Assembly (NCBI GenBank): GCA_951800685.1
Contig: CATOJY010000004.1
Coordinates: forward strand, 1-64,000
Direction of reading: 5' to 3'
Length of the DNA: 64,000 bases
Origin: an uncultured Lachnospiraceae bacterium
Lineage (GTDB): Bacteria > Bacillota > Clostridia > Lachnospirales > Lachnospiraceae
How positions within the stretch are numbered: position 1 is the first letter of the stretch; every line of letters begins with the position of its first letter. Below are positions 24,401 to 32,304 of this stretch, one piece after another. The notes beneath the pieces are model-generated. The model was not told the origin of the DNA, ran no database searches, and saw only the letters and a list, made by a program, of their open reading frames with translations. The position numbers and the translations under genes are program-made.

Positions 24401-26663
24401 GGATATTTTGAAGAAGCTGCCAGTGCTTTATGGCACAAGAGTAACAGAGCAGGAATTTCCTGAGAAGCCAGGGGAGGAAGGAACAGATAACAGAGTTTTC
24501 ATCGGATGGTATACAGGAAAAAATGGGACAGGAAGCCGGTTTGACGCCGCCACAGTGATCCATGAGAAGGAGACTTTTCTGTATCCGTATTATGAAGAAC
24601 AAGGTCAGGGATTCTATGTACTGCCTGTGGGAGATCAGGTTTATACAGGCAGTACCATAAAGCCGGTGGTGCAGGTATATGACAGTGTACGCTATGAGGA
24701 TGGCAGCAGGGAGCTGATTGAGCTTGTTTTGAATAAGGACTACACTGTTTCTTATAAGAATAACAAGAACGTCAATCTGGAAGGGAAAGCGGTACCAACC
24801 GTTACAGTCAGAGGTAAAGGCAATTATGCAGGAACAGAGACAGTGCTTTTCAATATTGTGCCGAAAGCATTGACGGATACAGACATCACGGCAGATGATA
24901 TTACGGTGGCTTACAGCGGCAGAGCGATCAAAAGTGTGCCGGTGGTCTACCGGAATGGAAAGCGGCTTGCGCGGAATGTCGATTATACGCTAACCTATCC
25001 TCAGACGGGAACTGGCGCGTACCAGACTGCAGGCACTTATCCGATCCTGATCAAGGGGAAAGGCGGTTATACCGGAGCGATCACAGTTTACGAGACAATT
25101 ACGCAGAACGTGCTGATGAGCAAAGTTTCGGTTGCGAAGATACCTAACCAGACTTACAGAAATGAGCTGGTCGATAAAGAACAGGGAATCGGTATCAGCC
25201 CGGAGAGCCTGAAAGTGACATACAAGAAAGAAATATTGACAGAGAGCACAGATGGCGGTTTGACGGGGGATTATACGGTATCTTATAAGAATAATACTGC
25301 AGTGGGAACTGCTACGGCGACGATCACGGCTGTAGAAGGAAGCGGATTCAGCGGCAGCAAGAGCATCACCTATAAAATTGTAGGGACATCCATCTCCAGA
25401 GCGAAGGTGGAAGGAGTGGAGAACAAGGAATACACGGGAACAGAGGCAGATGTAAAGCAGGATCCTGATTCCTATACGCTGACATTAAATAATCGCGTGC
25501 TGACAGAGAGTGAGGACGGCGGTGTCACGGGAGATTATATTGTCTCTTATTCCAATCTTTCCAAAGCAGGTACGGCGACGATCCTGTTTAAGGGGATCAA
25601 CGAGTATACAGGTCAGATTAAGAAGAGCTATAAGATAACAGGCTACAATATCAGCCCGGATGAATCGGGTAGAAATCCTGCTATTGAAATGCAGTATTAT
25701 ACGCAGGATGCACCGGATAAGCTTCTGGGGATCGAAGATTTATCCCAGATTGTGACACCTTATATGAAAGGGGGAAGCAAGCCGGGAGTGCTCCTTCGCT
25801 TCAACGGAATGGAGCTGCAGCCAGGCAAAGATTATACGGTTAAATATGTGAACAACAATGCAGTCACCACAGTGGAGATGGCGGAGAAGAAGCTTCCGAA
25901 GATCACGATCACCGGAAAAGGAAGTTTCAAGGGAACTATTACAGGTTATTTTAAGATTACCGATGGACAGATGTCGCAGGGGAATGGCAAACTGACGATG
26001 ACAGCAAAGGATATCGTGTACAGGAAACGGAAGAATGCTTATAAAAGCTCGGCGATTCTGACAGACTGTAATGGCGCGAGACTGGCAGCAGGCAGAGATT
26101 ATGAGAAAACACTTGTCTATACGTATGTAGATGACAGTATGAAGATGGAATATGACAAGGGTGTCATATCAAAACAGGGCGCTGGACCTTCCAATGTGGA
26201 CAATTCCCTGGGGACAGATACGCTTACAGGACAGGAAGGACTGATCAACGGAGAGGTGCCAGTAGGAGCAGACGATATTCCGGAAGTTGGGACCTTGATT
26301 CGTGTTACCGCATATGGCAAAGGCTGTTATGCAGGAGATGGAACTGCCGCAATCTCGACGGTTTACCGAATCGTGGCGGCAGATATTTCCAAGGCCAAAG
26401 TCAAAGTGCAGGCTAAGGAATACCGCAACGGACAGCCGGTAACCTTGAAGGAGGAAGACCTGCAGCTTACGATCAGTGGCAGTCCGGATTCTTTACAGTA
26501 CGGGATCGATTATGTGATTGACGCAAATACCTATACGAAGAATCAGAATAAGGGCAAGGCGACGGTGGTCATACGTGGACTAGGGAATTATGGGGGAGAG
26601 AAAAAGATTAGTTTCACGATTGGAAGCAAAAAACTGGTGTGGTGGAAAAATTTGCTGTTATAA
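21429..26663 (+). CDS. Giant secreted glucosaminidase with Ig-like (Big) and InlB-type repeats
   Basis: 1744 residues. A signal peptide covers residues ~1-38 (hydrophobic core FLCLVLCL, cleavage near VSAA). An acidic low-complexity linker (~40-200) is followed by an SH3-like region (~225-310) and a LytG/Atl-type N-acetylglucosaminidase domain (~350-620), with Glu501 in HLASRVYQEQG as the expected catalytic acid. Next come two or more Big_2 domains (KVKWTSSDEAVVKV, NKTIVWTSSNTRVAKV, QVSWSSSNEKVAIV), one InlB-type repeat (FIGWYTGKNGTG) and several ~80-residue beta repeats with DYTVSYKNN. No LPxTG, SLH or membrane anchor is seen. It likely cleaves peptidoglycan glycan strands at the cell surface. 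ATG 21444 is an alternative start. Confidence 0.85.
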   Translation: MVSTSMIKGQHSKIFRYLAGFLCLVLCLTSSPVQVSAADVSITDGIGTIGNIASGDELNNIDVPSDSGAPNDSGNSNGPAGEDENLDTDNSDSTEGDPGDDGTEDGKPENPDEGEDGSGEQSDAENPGAGDVDNADGDSEDTENSDPDQGNTETGDADNAEPDLDDAQEDQNLSDDISDSELDVDSVSGNDLSSVSENDLSSVSENSLDEERAVMIDAAEEAFLGLLSEKNLMALLYHTDTYNVCSEPAEESESDALLEIGQTLYMRGIKITEDDVWYEVQFWLNGVEGTGYVQNYYLAYSDEDWLAWEEEYLFPILETGEEYGISAYGMQSSSRMPYSVNTSDISAFPASYQSALRSLKNAHPNWTFVPMKTGLDFNTVISKEMGLKSLIQKTTSNVSKGWVGDICPAEKGWYYATRPAVQYFMDPRNFLTETYIFQFEQLTFNASYHTQSAVQTFLNTTFMKGILPDDSAKRTYAQAFYEIGKKRRLSPIHLASRVYQEQGQGTSGLISGKYPGYEGYYNFFNVDVYGASTAEKITRGLTYAKSKGWNTRYKSLEGGAATIGNNYILKYQDTLYLEKFNVDKNSPYGLYEHQYMQNIQAPTSEASSTKKMYTSAGTLNSAFVFKIPVYNNMPNDSGVEEPEEPEPELPPVLKLNKTALKLDRSKASDYEVGQQLRLYADGIEVTDFEAHPAAAAEDLALAADSPEKVKWTSSDEAVVKVVIENGQVMVRAVDKAHGGKPGEATVTASYKDVEISCKVTVQASLQSISLDKTKIALRRPDTVVEDVTGLSVAERAENKDTEVLQVSFDPDDTTSNKTIVWTSSNTRVAKVTVIANPDDPTDCSRATVTAVGKGEAVITAKASKAGVSPVRTAACNVKVSAPIYQAALSNPNAKETDSEERTTLLAGQSVNLAAEYWPKDTTSDTQVSWSSSNEKVAIVRNGRVEAKSKGTAVITAKVAGCAQGYTAKHTIAVEECYVAFMKENGDPDNSKDILKKLPVLYGTRVTEQEFPEKPGEEGTDNRVFIGWYTGKNGTGSRFDAATVIHEKETFLYPYYEEQGQGFYVLPVGDQVYTGSTIKPVVQVYDSVRYEDGSRELIELVLNKDYTVSYKNNKNVNLEGKAVPTVTVRGKGNYAGTETVLFNIVPKALTDTDITADDITVAYSGRAIKSVPVVYRNGKRLARNVDYTLTYPQTGTGAYQTAGTYPILIKGKGGYTGAITVYETITQNVLMSKVSVAKIPNQTYRNELVDKEQGIGISPESLKVTYKKEILTESTDGGLTGDYTVSYKNNTAVGTATATITAVEGSGFSGSKSITYKIVGTSISRAKVEGVENKEYTGTEADVKQDPDSYTLTLNNRVLTESEDGGVTGDYIVSYSNLSKAGTATILFKGINEYTGQIKKSYKITGYNISPDESGRNPAIEMQYYTQDAPDKLLGIEDLSQIVTPYMKGGSKPGVLLRFNGMELQPGKDYTVKYVNNNAVTTVEMAEKKLPKITITGKGSFKGTITGYFKITDGQMSQGNGKLTMTAKDIVYRKRKNAYKSSAILTDCNGARLAAGRDYEKTLVYTYVDDSMKMEYDKGVISKQGAGPSNVDNSLGTDTLTGQEGLINGEVPVGADDIPEVGTLIRVTAYGKGCYAGDGTAAISTVYRIVAADISKAKVKVQAKEYRNGQPVTLKEEDLQLTISGSPDSLQYGIDYVIDANTYTKNQNKGKATVVIRGLGNYGGEKKISFTIGSKKLVWWKNLLL

Positions 26664-26685
26664 AGATTAATTTTTTCTTAAAACA

Positions 26686-26714
26686 CTACATCTTGTAGCA
26701 AAGACACTTGTGTC
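26686..26714. promoter_or_regulatory. Two adjacent short palindromes upstream of the LRR-protein leader
   Basis: CTACA-TCT-TGTAG (26686-26698) and GACAC-TT-GTGTC (26703-26714) lie side by side, the second covering the -35 region of the promoter at 26708-26736. They could be a regulator binding site or a weak 3' stem for the preceding gene. No regulator can be named. Confidence 0.35.
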
Positions 26715-26736
26715 ATACAATTAGAAATGCTATACT
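26708..26736 (+). promoter_or_regulatory. Extended -10 promoter for a short leader RNA and the LRR-protein gene
   Basis: TTGTGT (26708-26713), 17 bases, TATACT (26731-26736) preceded by TGC, the same extended -10 as at 5622-5630. A transcript from about 26743 would meet the hairpin at 26784-26819 first. Confidence 0.55.
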
Positions 26737-26783
26737 AACTAACATATGGTATTGTTTGTCATAATATACATTTTTTGAGGGGC

Positions 26784-26819
26784 AAACAATGGCATGCGAT
26801 TATGCGATGCCTGTTTTTT
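26784..26819 (+). terminator. Intrinsic terminator or attenuator in the leader of the LRR-protein gene
   Basis: AAACA-AT-GGCAT-GC...GC-G-ATGCC-TGTTT pairs into an interrupted stem followed by a T-run ending at 26819. It is about 40 bases downstream of the likely transcription start and about 120 bases after the preceding gene. ATTGTTTG at 26751-26758 is an exact complement of CAAACAAT at 26783-26790, so an alternative pairing would break the lower part of this stem. The 26664-27021 gap holds only these elements; from 26820 to 27000 I see nothing further except a TTGACA at 26869 without a -10 at the right distance. Confidence 0.65.
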
Positions 26820-27021
26820 CACGCACAGATGTTAAAAGATAGGGCACGAGTGTTTGGTCAAAAGATTCTTGACAATAATGTCAGATTCTGGACTGCTATA
26901 TGGGAGGATTCAGCAGGATTCTATCGATATAAATGTTGCTAATAAGTGACAGGAGAGCAGGACTGCAACACAGTAACACGATTAGGTTTCAGGAAGGTAC
27001 AAACAGGAGAAGGTAAGGAAG

Positions 27022-30000
27022 ATGAAGAAAAGAAGAGCACTTGCATTGCTGTTGGCGCTTAGCCTCTCGGTAAGTATGAACGGAATGACGGTTCTTGCTA
27101 CAGCGCCTGATTCAGGGAGTCTTTCCGCTGTGACGGAGGAAGAAAGCAGTGGGGCTGGAAAAGAAGAGACGTCTGATTCCCAGGGAACAGAGGCTACTGG
27201 TAAGGAAGACCAGAAGGAGGATCAGACTGACGGGGAGAATACTGGCGGTGAGACGAATCCGGGAGATTCCGCAGACGGTAATGGCACTTCTGGGGAAGAA
27301 AACAATGAAAAGGATCCGGGGGCCCAGGATGGTACAGACAAGGAAGATGGTTCTGGAGATCAGGATAATCAGGGAGACTTGAACCCGGACGGGGATAATA
27401 ACGGCGGAAAGCCTTCAGGAGGAGAAGAAGCAGATCCCGGCGAAGAGAAACCGGATGACAAGGATCCTGATCTGGAAGGAAACCTGGATACAGAAGAGGT
27501 ACCGGGGGAGAAGGTTGATGAAAGTGTCTCTGAGAATACGGTAGAGGAAGAGGAGGAAGAGCTTCCGGAAGAAATTCCTGAGGTTAGAATGGAGTCCTTT
27601 ACCGATGCAACGGGAATGACGATCACTTATGATGCGGTGATGGCGGCCAGTTTTGAGGTAGAGATTGAGAACGGAAGGTTAATTGCGGTGCCTGATGCTG
27701 AGGGTGTGGTTGACCTGCGGGAAGAAGAGATTACACAAGTCGACACAGCGTTTAAGGGAAATACAGATGTTAAATATATCATGCTGCCTACCACTGTAAA
27801 GGTGATTGGAAGCAGTGCGTTTGAAGGGTGCAGCGCCCTGAAAGGCATTTCCATCCCATCACGGCTGACAGAGGTTGGAGACAGTGCGTTCAAAGGGTGT
27901 ACTTCGCTGACACAGCTGGCCCTGCCCAATAGTGTTACAACGATCGGCGTGTCTGCCTTTCAAGATGACAGCCGGCTGTTTATGGTCCACATGGTCAGTG
28001 CAGAGTATGCTAAGTTGAAGACGATTGGCAAGGAAGCTTTCAGAGGCTGTTCGTCCCTGGAGTTCTTCTGCTCAGATGAGGAGTACCGACTGCCCGACAG
28101 CCTCACGACAATTGGAGAGAATGCGTTTCAGGAATGTAGGAAGATAAAGAAGATCAGCATGAATGATACGCTTACTTCTCTGGGAACTGGTGCTTATCAA
28201 GGTTGTTCTGGGGTTACAGAAGTTTTGCTTTCGAGTGGGCTGGCAGTTATCTCTGCGGATGCCTTTGCGAACTGTACGGGACTTACGAAAGTGATCTTTG
28301 GAAATAATAATATATTGATGACAACTGAAATTGCAGGAAATGCATTCCGCAATTGTTCTAAGTTGGGAAATATAGAATTGCCAGGACAGATCGGGAAAGT
28401 TTGTACAAATGCTTTCCAGGGGTGTAGATTGCTCAAAAGAATCCAGGTAAATAGTGACAGGACGATTTTGGAGGACGATGCATTTCCCAACGATAATCCG
28501 GAACTGTGTCTGGTAGGATGGGCTGTATCTACAGCAGCGAACTATGCAAAAAAAGCGGGCGTTCGTTTTGTTGCAACGAATGATACCGAGAGTGTGGAAT
28601 ATTATACGTATAAACAGCGCCTTTCGGGTGCTGGTACTGAGACTGGCCAGATTAATTTAAAGATAACGGCTACCAAGACAAATTCTGACGCTACTCCGGA
28701 TATTAATAAGATCACCAATGGGGAAAATACCAGGAATGGGGTCAAGGCCGGCACGCCATGTTATGTATGGATCACCTGGGGCGGCGTACAGGGTGTACAG
28801 CTGGTAGAAGGTTCTATGAAGTGCAATGGCGTACCTGTGACGAAAGCTGGCGGCTACTATACGTTCAATATGCCTCAGGGCGGCGCGACGATTACGGCAG
28901 AGTTTGAGTTGACATATGGAAGTGTGCTGATCGAGGGAAATGAGGATAGTGTAGAAGGCAGACTCTCAACGGATACTAATTTTACGGTCAAAAATAAAAA
29001 GGGATATGGGAAGCTGAAAGTAGGTCAGTCGACCAAATTCTATTTGACAAACTCCGCAGACGGATCAGGAAGCAGGATCCCTACTTCTAAAGTGAAATAT
29101 TATGTATCGGGCACTTCACCGAGAGGTATTGTCTCGGTCGATCAGAACGGCACGGTTAAGGCCTTAAAAACAGGTACGGCAGTGGTATGTGCGGATGTCA
29201 AGAACATAGAGGGCGATACTATAAGCAGAATGATAGAGATCACCGTGGAACAGGTGAAAGTCGATCATATCAGTATGCTGGTGACGTCTTATGACAGAGA
29301 GAATATGACGATTGACAGAGACGAGAATGACGCTGACAAGGTAGTTGGCATTTCCGTTCCGACGAGTGCAGTCACCAAGAATTATACGTTTAATCTCAAA
29401 GCGTCTGCTTTTGCAACAGAAGATGATGGAGAAGCTTTGGAAGTTCCTTTTACCTGGTCAACCAGTGACGCCAAAGTGGCTAAGCTTACCAAGACATCCA
29501 CAACGGCGGCTTCTTCTGTGAATACGATTACAATTCCGGTCAATACGGACGGGGAAGCGACGATCACGGTGACGGCTACGAATGCTGACAAGACCAAGGT
29601 AACGAGAAAGTTTGTTGTCAGTGTGCAGAATTATAAGCCAAGATTGACAGCTGCGAAGATTACGATCAATCCGAATCAGGTTGACGGTGCAACAACCTTA
29701 GGGATCATCAGTGCATATGGCAGGAAGATTGACAAGGAATCTGTCAAGGTTATTGATGCCAAGGAAGATAAAGATTATGGAGACTTTACACTGGAGGAGG
29801 TGGTGTCTGCGGACGTTAATGATCCAGTCACTACCTACAAAGTGTCCGCGCGAGATGGGCTGTCGGACAAGACATATACAGTACGGATTCAGGTGAAAGT
29901 GGACAGAACTACTTATGCTATTCCCTTGACGATCGTGGTCAAGAAGTCCGTGCCGAACCCGAAAGTATCTTTTGCGAAGGATCAGAAGAAAATCAATCTA

Positions 30001-32100
30001 TTCTATGCAAAGGACAAGACAGAAGCGGGCGAGCCGATACCAGTTAAGCCGGTGATCAGTAATCTGGGAACTGCGGAAGTCGAAAGTTACAGCCTGGAGC
30101 CACTGACAGAGCCGGGAAGCAAGACGTATGAGGATGATGTTAAGTTTACAGAGAATTTTGAGATCAAAGTGGTTGATGGACAGCCGGTCATTACACAAAA
30201 GAGTGACAATTTGGCCTGCAATAAATCAAAAAAGCCGGTGGTGACAGGATATCTTGTACTCAAGTTCAAAGATTACAAGAAAAATGGTACTAAGAAATAT
30301 AAGATCACAATTCCAACCCAGACGGTGGCACCGGCTTATGTATTAGATAAGACTGCCAATACCTTTGGGACAGGATATACGGATACACAGGTAGTTTATT
30401 TACAGCTGTTGGACAAAAAGACAAAGACGCCGATCGACTTGCATCCGGTGTCCAGTGTAGAAGAAAATCCTTATCAATTGTTGAAATGGAATACAAGCAC
30501 CACAGATTCTGCGAATTGCTCGATCGTGGAGGATGATGGAGAGCATGACGGTATGATTCGCGTGGAGATCGCTGCGAACCCGGATAAGGGCAGGTTAGTT
30601 ATGAAGTTGACTAACAATACCTGGGCACAAGGTAAGGAATTTATGTATACATACCAGATTAACACGGATGCCAAGGCGCCCAGGATCAGTCTTAAGACAG
30701 CGACTGTCAATATCAATGCCAGTTATCCGGAACAGACAGCGGCGTTTGAGCTTGTTTCAAATCAGTATGACACAATCATTGAGGATACACAGACATTTGA
30801 TGCAGTGAATTATGAGAGATTGTCAGAGAGTGCGCAGGAACAGTATGATAAGCTGGATGTAAGTTATGCAGGTGGAATAGGCACAGTATCTCTGGCAGAT
30901 AGTGATATTAAGCCTGGAACCTATAGATTTATCTGTAATGTGAGCAGGGAAGGCGGTACGCAGTGGGATAAGCATAATGTTACGCTGTCAGTCCGGGTCA
31001 CCAAGACAGCCCCTACAGTCACATTAAAGGGAACGAATGCCTTTAACCTGTCTGCGTATATGCTAAAAGAGGAGAATGGACAGAATAAGAAAGAATTTAT
31101 CGAAAAATCAGAAGTGACTTTTACCACCAAAAATCTCCCGGCAGACTATGCGTTCAAGGAAACGGAATCCTTTGATACGATTGCGTGTACGACTAAGGGA
31201 TATGAAGGGGTCGAGGAATGTTTTGATTTTAAGTGGAATGAGGCAAAGAACGTCATGGAGATTTCCATGAAAGAAGCAGTTCCGGCAAGAACGTATGCTT
31301 TTAAGATGATGCCCTTTTATTCGAATCAGAGTAATGAGATTTCGCCATTAAAGTATGTTACTTTTAGTATCAGGGTCTATGATGGGAAAATTTCTGTCAA
31401 ATTAGGAGCCAGGGGAAAGATGAATCTGGTGGACCGGGGCGGTGAAAGTACAGAGAAAAACGGTATACGTTACACACCGACTTTCGCGAACCTGAAGGAT
31501 ACGCTGAGTGAGGTAGTGATTCTGGATGCCAGTGGGGAATATCCTACCTATGGACAGGACCGGTTTATCAGTAAACAATTTGAGGCAAAAATCGCGGAGG
31601 ACGGAAAATCATTCTTTGTGGTACCGAAAGATGGAGTTGAGATCGAAAATCGGAAATCTTATCCCGTACGGATTTGGATGAAGACAAAGGCGTACACATT
31701 CCCATCAAATGGTGGAGGGATCTACGCTCCAGGCACAGTCAAGATCAGTACGGCGGAAGTTTTACCTAAGGTGAAGACTGACAAGACAGAAGCGAACCTC
31801 TACCTGTCGAGTAAAAGTTATAAAGCATCTTTTACGGTGACGAAAGCGGATCTTAACGCTATCGGTGCGATTGAAGAGATTACGTTTGGTGAGAAGGATG
31901 ATAAGGCGAACGAGTCGTTTGAGATCACTTACGACCCTCCACAGAAAGACGGATCCCTCAAAGTGTACTTAAAACTTAAAAATACAGTTTCCTATGGATG
32001 TAACACAACCAACAGGGTTACAATGTATATTAAGTTTAAGAACCAGGGAACGAATACAGCTGGTACGGCTGTCAGCATGAATGTCAAAATCAATAAGTAA
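27022..32100 (+). CDS. Giant secreted BspA-type leucine-rich-repeat protein with Big-like domains
   Basis: 1692 residues. A classical signal peptide (KKRR then ALALLLALSLSV, cleavage near VLA) is followed by an acidic linker rich in Glu, Asp, Gly and Asn to residue ~190. Residues ~230-500 contain LRR_5/BspA repeats, each with an IGxxAFxGC core (VIGSSAFEGCSALKGISIP, TIGENAFQECRKIKKISM). The remainder (~600-1690) is beta-rich with at least two Big_2-like domains (GIVSVDQNGTVKALKTGTAVV, TWSTSDAKVAKL) and long repeats of unknown fold. No sortase motif, SLH or membrane anchor is visible. BspA-type LRR proteins bind host or matrix ligands in other genera. GGTAAGGAAG before ATG 27022 gives the ribosome binding site. 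Confidence 0.85.
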   Translation: MKKRRALALLLALSLSVSMNGMTVLATAPDSGSLSAVTEEESSGAGKEETSDSQGTEATGKEDQKEDQTDGENTGGETNPGDSADGNGTSGEENNEKDPGAQDGTDKEDGSGDQDNQGDLNPDGDNNGGKPSGGEEADPGEEKPDDKDPDLEGNLDTEEVPGEKVDESVSENTVEEEEEELPEEIPEVRMESFTDATGMTITYDAVMAASFEVEIENGRLIAVPDAEGVVDLREEEITQVDTAFKGNTDVKYIMLPTTVKVIGSSAFEGCSALKGISIPSRLTEVGDSAFKGCTSLTQLALPNSVTTIGVSAFQDDSRLFMVHMVSAEYAKLKTIGKEAFRGCSSLEFFCSDEEYRLPDSLTTIGENAFQECRKIKKISMNDTLTSLGTGAYQGCSGVTEVLLSSGLAVISADAFANCTGLTKVIFGNNNILMTTEIAGNAFRNCSKLGNIELPGQIGKVCTNAFQGCRLLKRIQVNSDRTILEDDAFPNDNPELCLVGWAVSTAANYAKKAGVRFVATNDTESVEYYTYKQRLSGAGTETGQINLKITATKTNSDATPDINKITNGENTRNGVKAGTPCYVWITWGGVQGVQLVEGSMKCNGVPVTKAGGYYTFNMPQGGATITAEFELTYGSVLIEGNEDSVEGRLSTDTNFTVKNKKGYGKLKVGQSTKFYLTNSADGSGSRIPTSKVKYYVSGTSPRGIVSVDQNGTVKALKTGTAVVCADVKNIEGDTISRMIEITVEQVKVDHISMLVTSYDRENMTIDRDENDADKVVGISVPTSAVTKNYTFNLKASAFATEDDGEALEVPFTWSTSDAKVAKLTKTSTTAASSVNTITIPVNTDGEATITVTATNADKTKVTRKFVVSVQNYKPRLTAAKITINPNQVDGATTLGIISAYGRKIDKESVKVIDAKEDKDYGDFTLEEVVSADVNDPVTTYKVSARDGLSDKTYTVRIQVKVDRTTYAIPLTIVVKKSVPNPKVSFAKDQKKINLFYAKDKTEAGEPIPVKPVISNLGTAEVESYSLEPLTEPGSKTYEDDVKFTENFEIKVVDGQPVITQKSDNLACNKSKKPVVTGYLVLKFKDYKKNGTKKYKITIPTQTVAPAYVLDKTANTFGTGYTDTQVVYLQLLDKKTKTPIDLHPVSSVEENPYQLLKWNTSTTDSANCSIVEDDGEHDGMIRVEIAANPDKGRLVMKLTNNTWAQGKEFMYTYQINTDAKAPRISLKTATVNINASYPEQTAAFELVSNQYDTIIEDTQTFDAVNYERLSESAQEQYDKLDVSYAGGIGTVSLADSDIKPGTYRFICNVSREGGTQWDKHNVTLSVRVTKTAPTVTLKGTNAFNLSAYMLKEENGQNKKEFIEKSEVTFTTKNLPADYAFKETESFDTIACTTKGYEGVEECFDFKWNEAKNVMEISMKEAVPARTYAFKMMPFYSNQSNEISPLKYVTFSIRVYDGKISVKLGARGKMNLVDRGGESTEKNGIRYTPTFANLKDTLSEVVILDASGEYPTYGQDRFISKQFEAKIAEDGKSFFVVPKDGVEIENRKSYPVRIWMKTKAYTFPSNGGGIYAPGTVKISTAEVLPKVKTDKTEANLYLSSKSYKASFTVTKADLNAIGAIEEITFGEKDDKANESFEITYDPPQKDGSLKVYLKLKNTVSYGCNTTNRVTMYIKFKNQGTNTAGTAVSMNVKINK

Positions 32101-32113
32101 GAATGCAGCAGGC

Positions 32114-32145
32114 ACAGCGGCCGGGTTTCCGGCCGCTGTTGTTTT
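32114..32145 (+). terminator. Rho-independent terminator after the LRR-protein gene
   Basis: CAGCGGCCGG (32115-32124), loop GTTT, CCGGCCGCTG (32129-32138), extended by one A-T pair and followed by TTGTTTT. It starts 14 bases after the stop codon. Confidence 0.9.
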
Positions 32146-32172
32146 GTATAGATATTGCGTATAACTGTTGTA

Positions 32173-32201
32173 TTGTAATTCGTAACTGGATATACTATAA
32201 T
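32173..32201 (+). promoter_or_regulatory. Strong promoter of the dlt-like operon
   Basis: TTGTAA (32173-32178), exactly 17 bases, TATAAT (32196-32201, consensus). A transcript would start near 32208 and carry a leader of about 97 bases before ATG 32305. Confidence 0.8.
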
Positions 32202-32235
32202 TAGAAAGAATATCGCTACCAATTTCAACCAAACG

Positions 32236-32272
32236 CAGGTACAGAGCAGCATAAATGCACTGCGTACCATGT
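32236..32272 (+). promoter_or_regulatory. Hairpin in the dlt-like operon leader
   Basis: GGTAC...GTACC, then GCAG...CTGC and CAT-AA-ATG can stack into an interrupted stem-loop about 35 bases before the start codon. No T-run follows, so it is not a terminator. Function unknown. Confidence 0.35.
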
Positions 32273-32304
32273 GCCGGCACCTATCATGCAGAAAAGAGAA
32301 GTTC

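Noticed and set aside
26869-26902. Second promoter before the LRR-protein gene (TTGACA ... TATATG)
   Set aside because: The spacing is 22 bases, too long for a sigma-A promoter.
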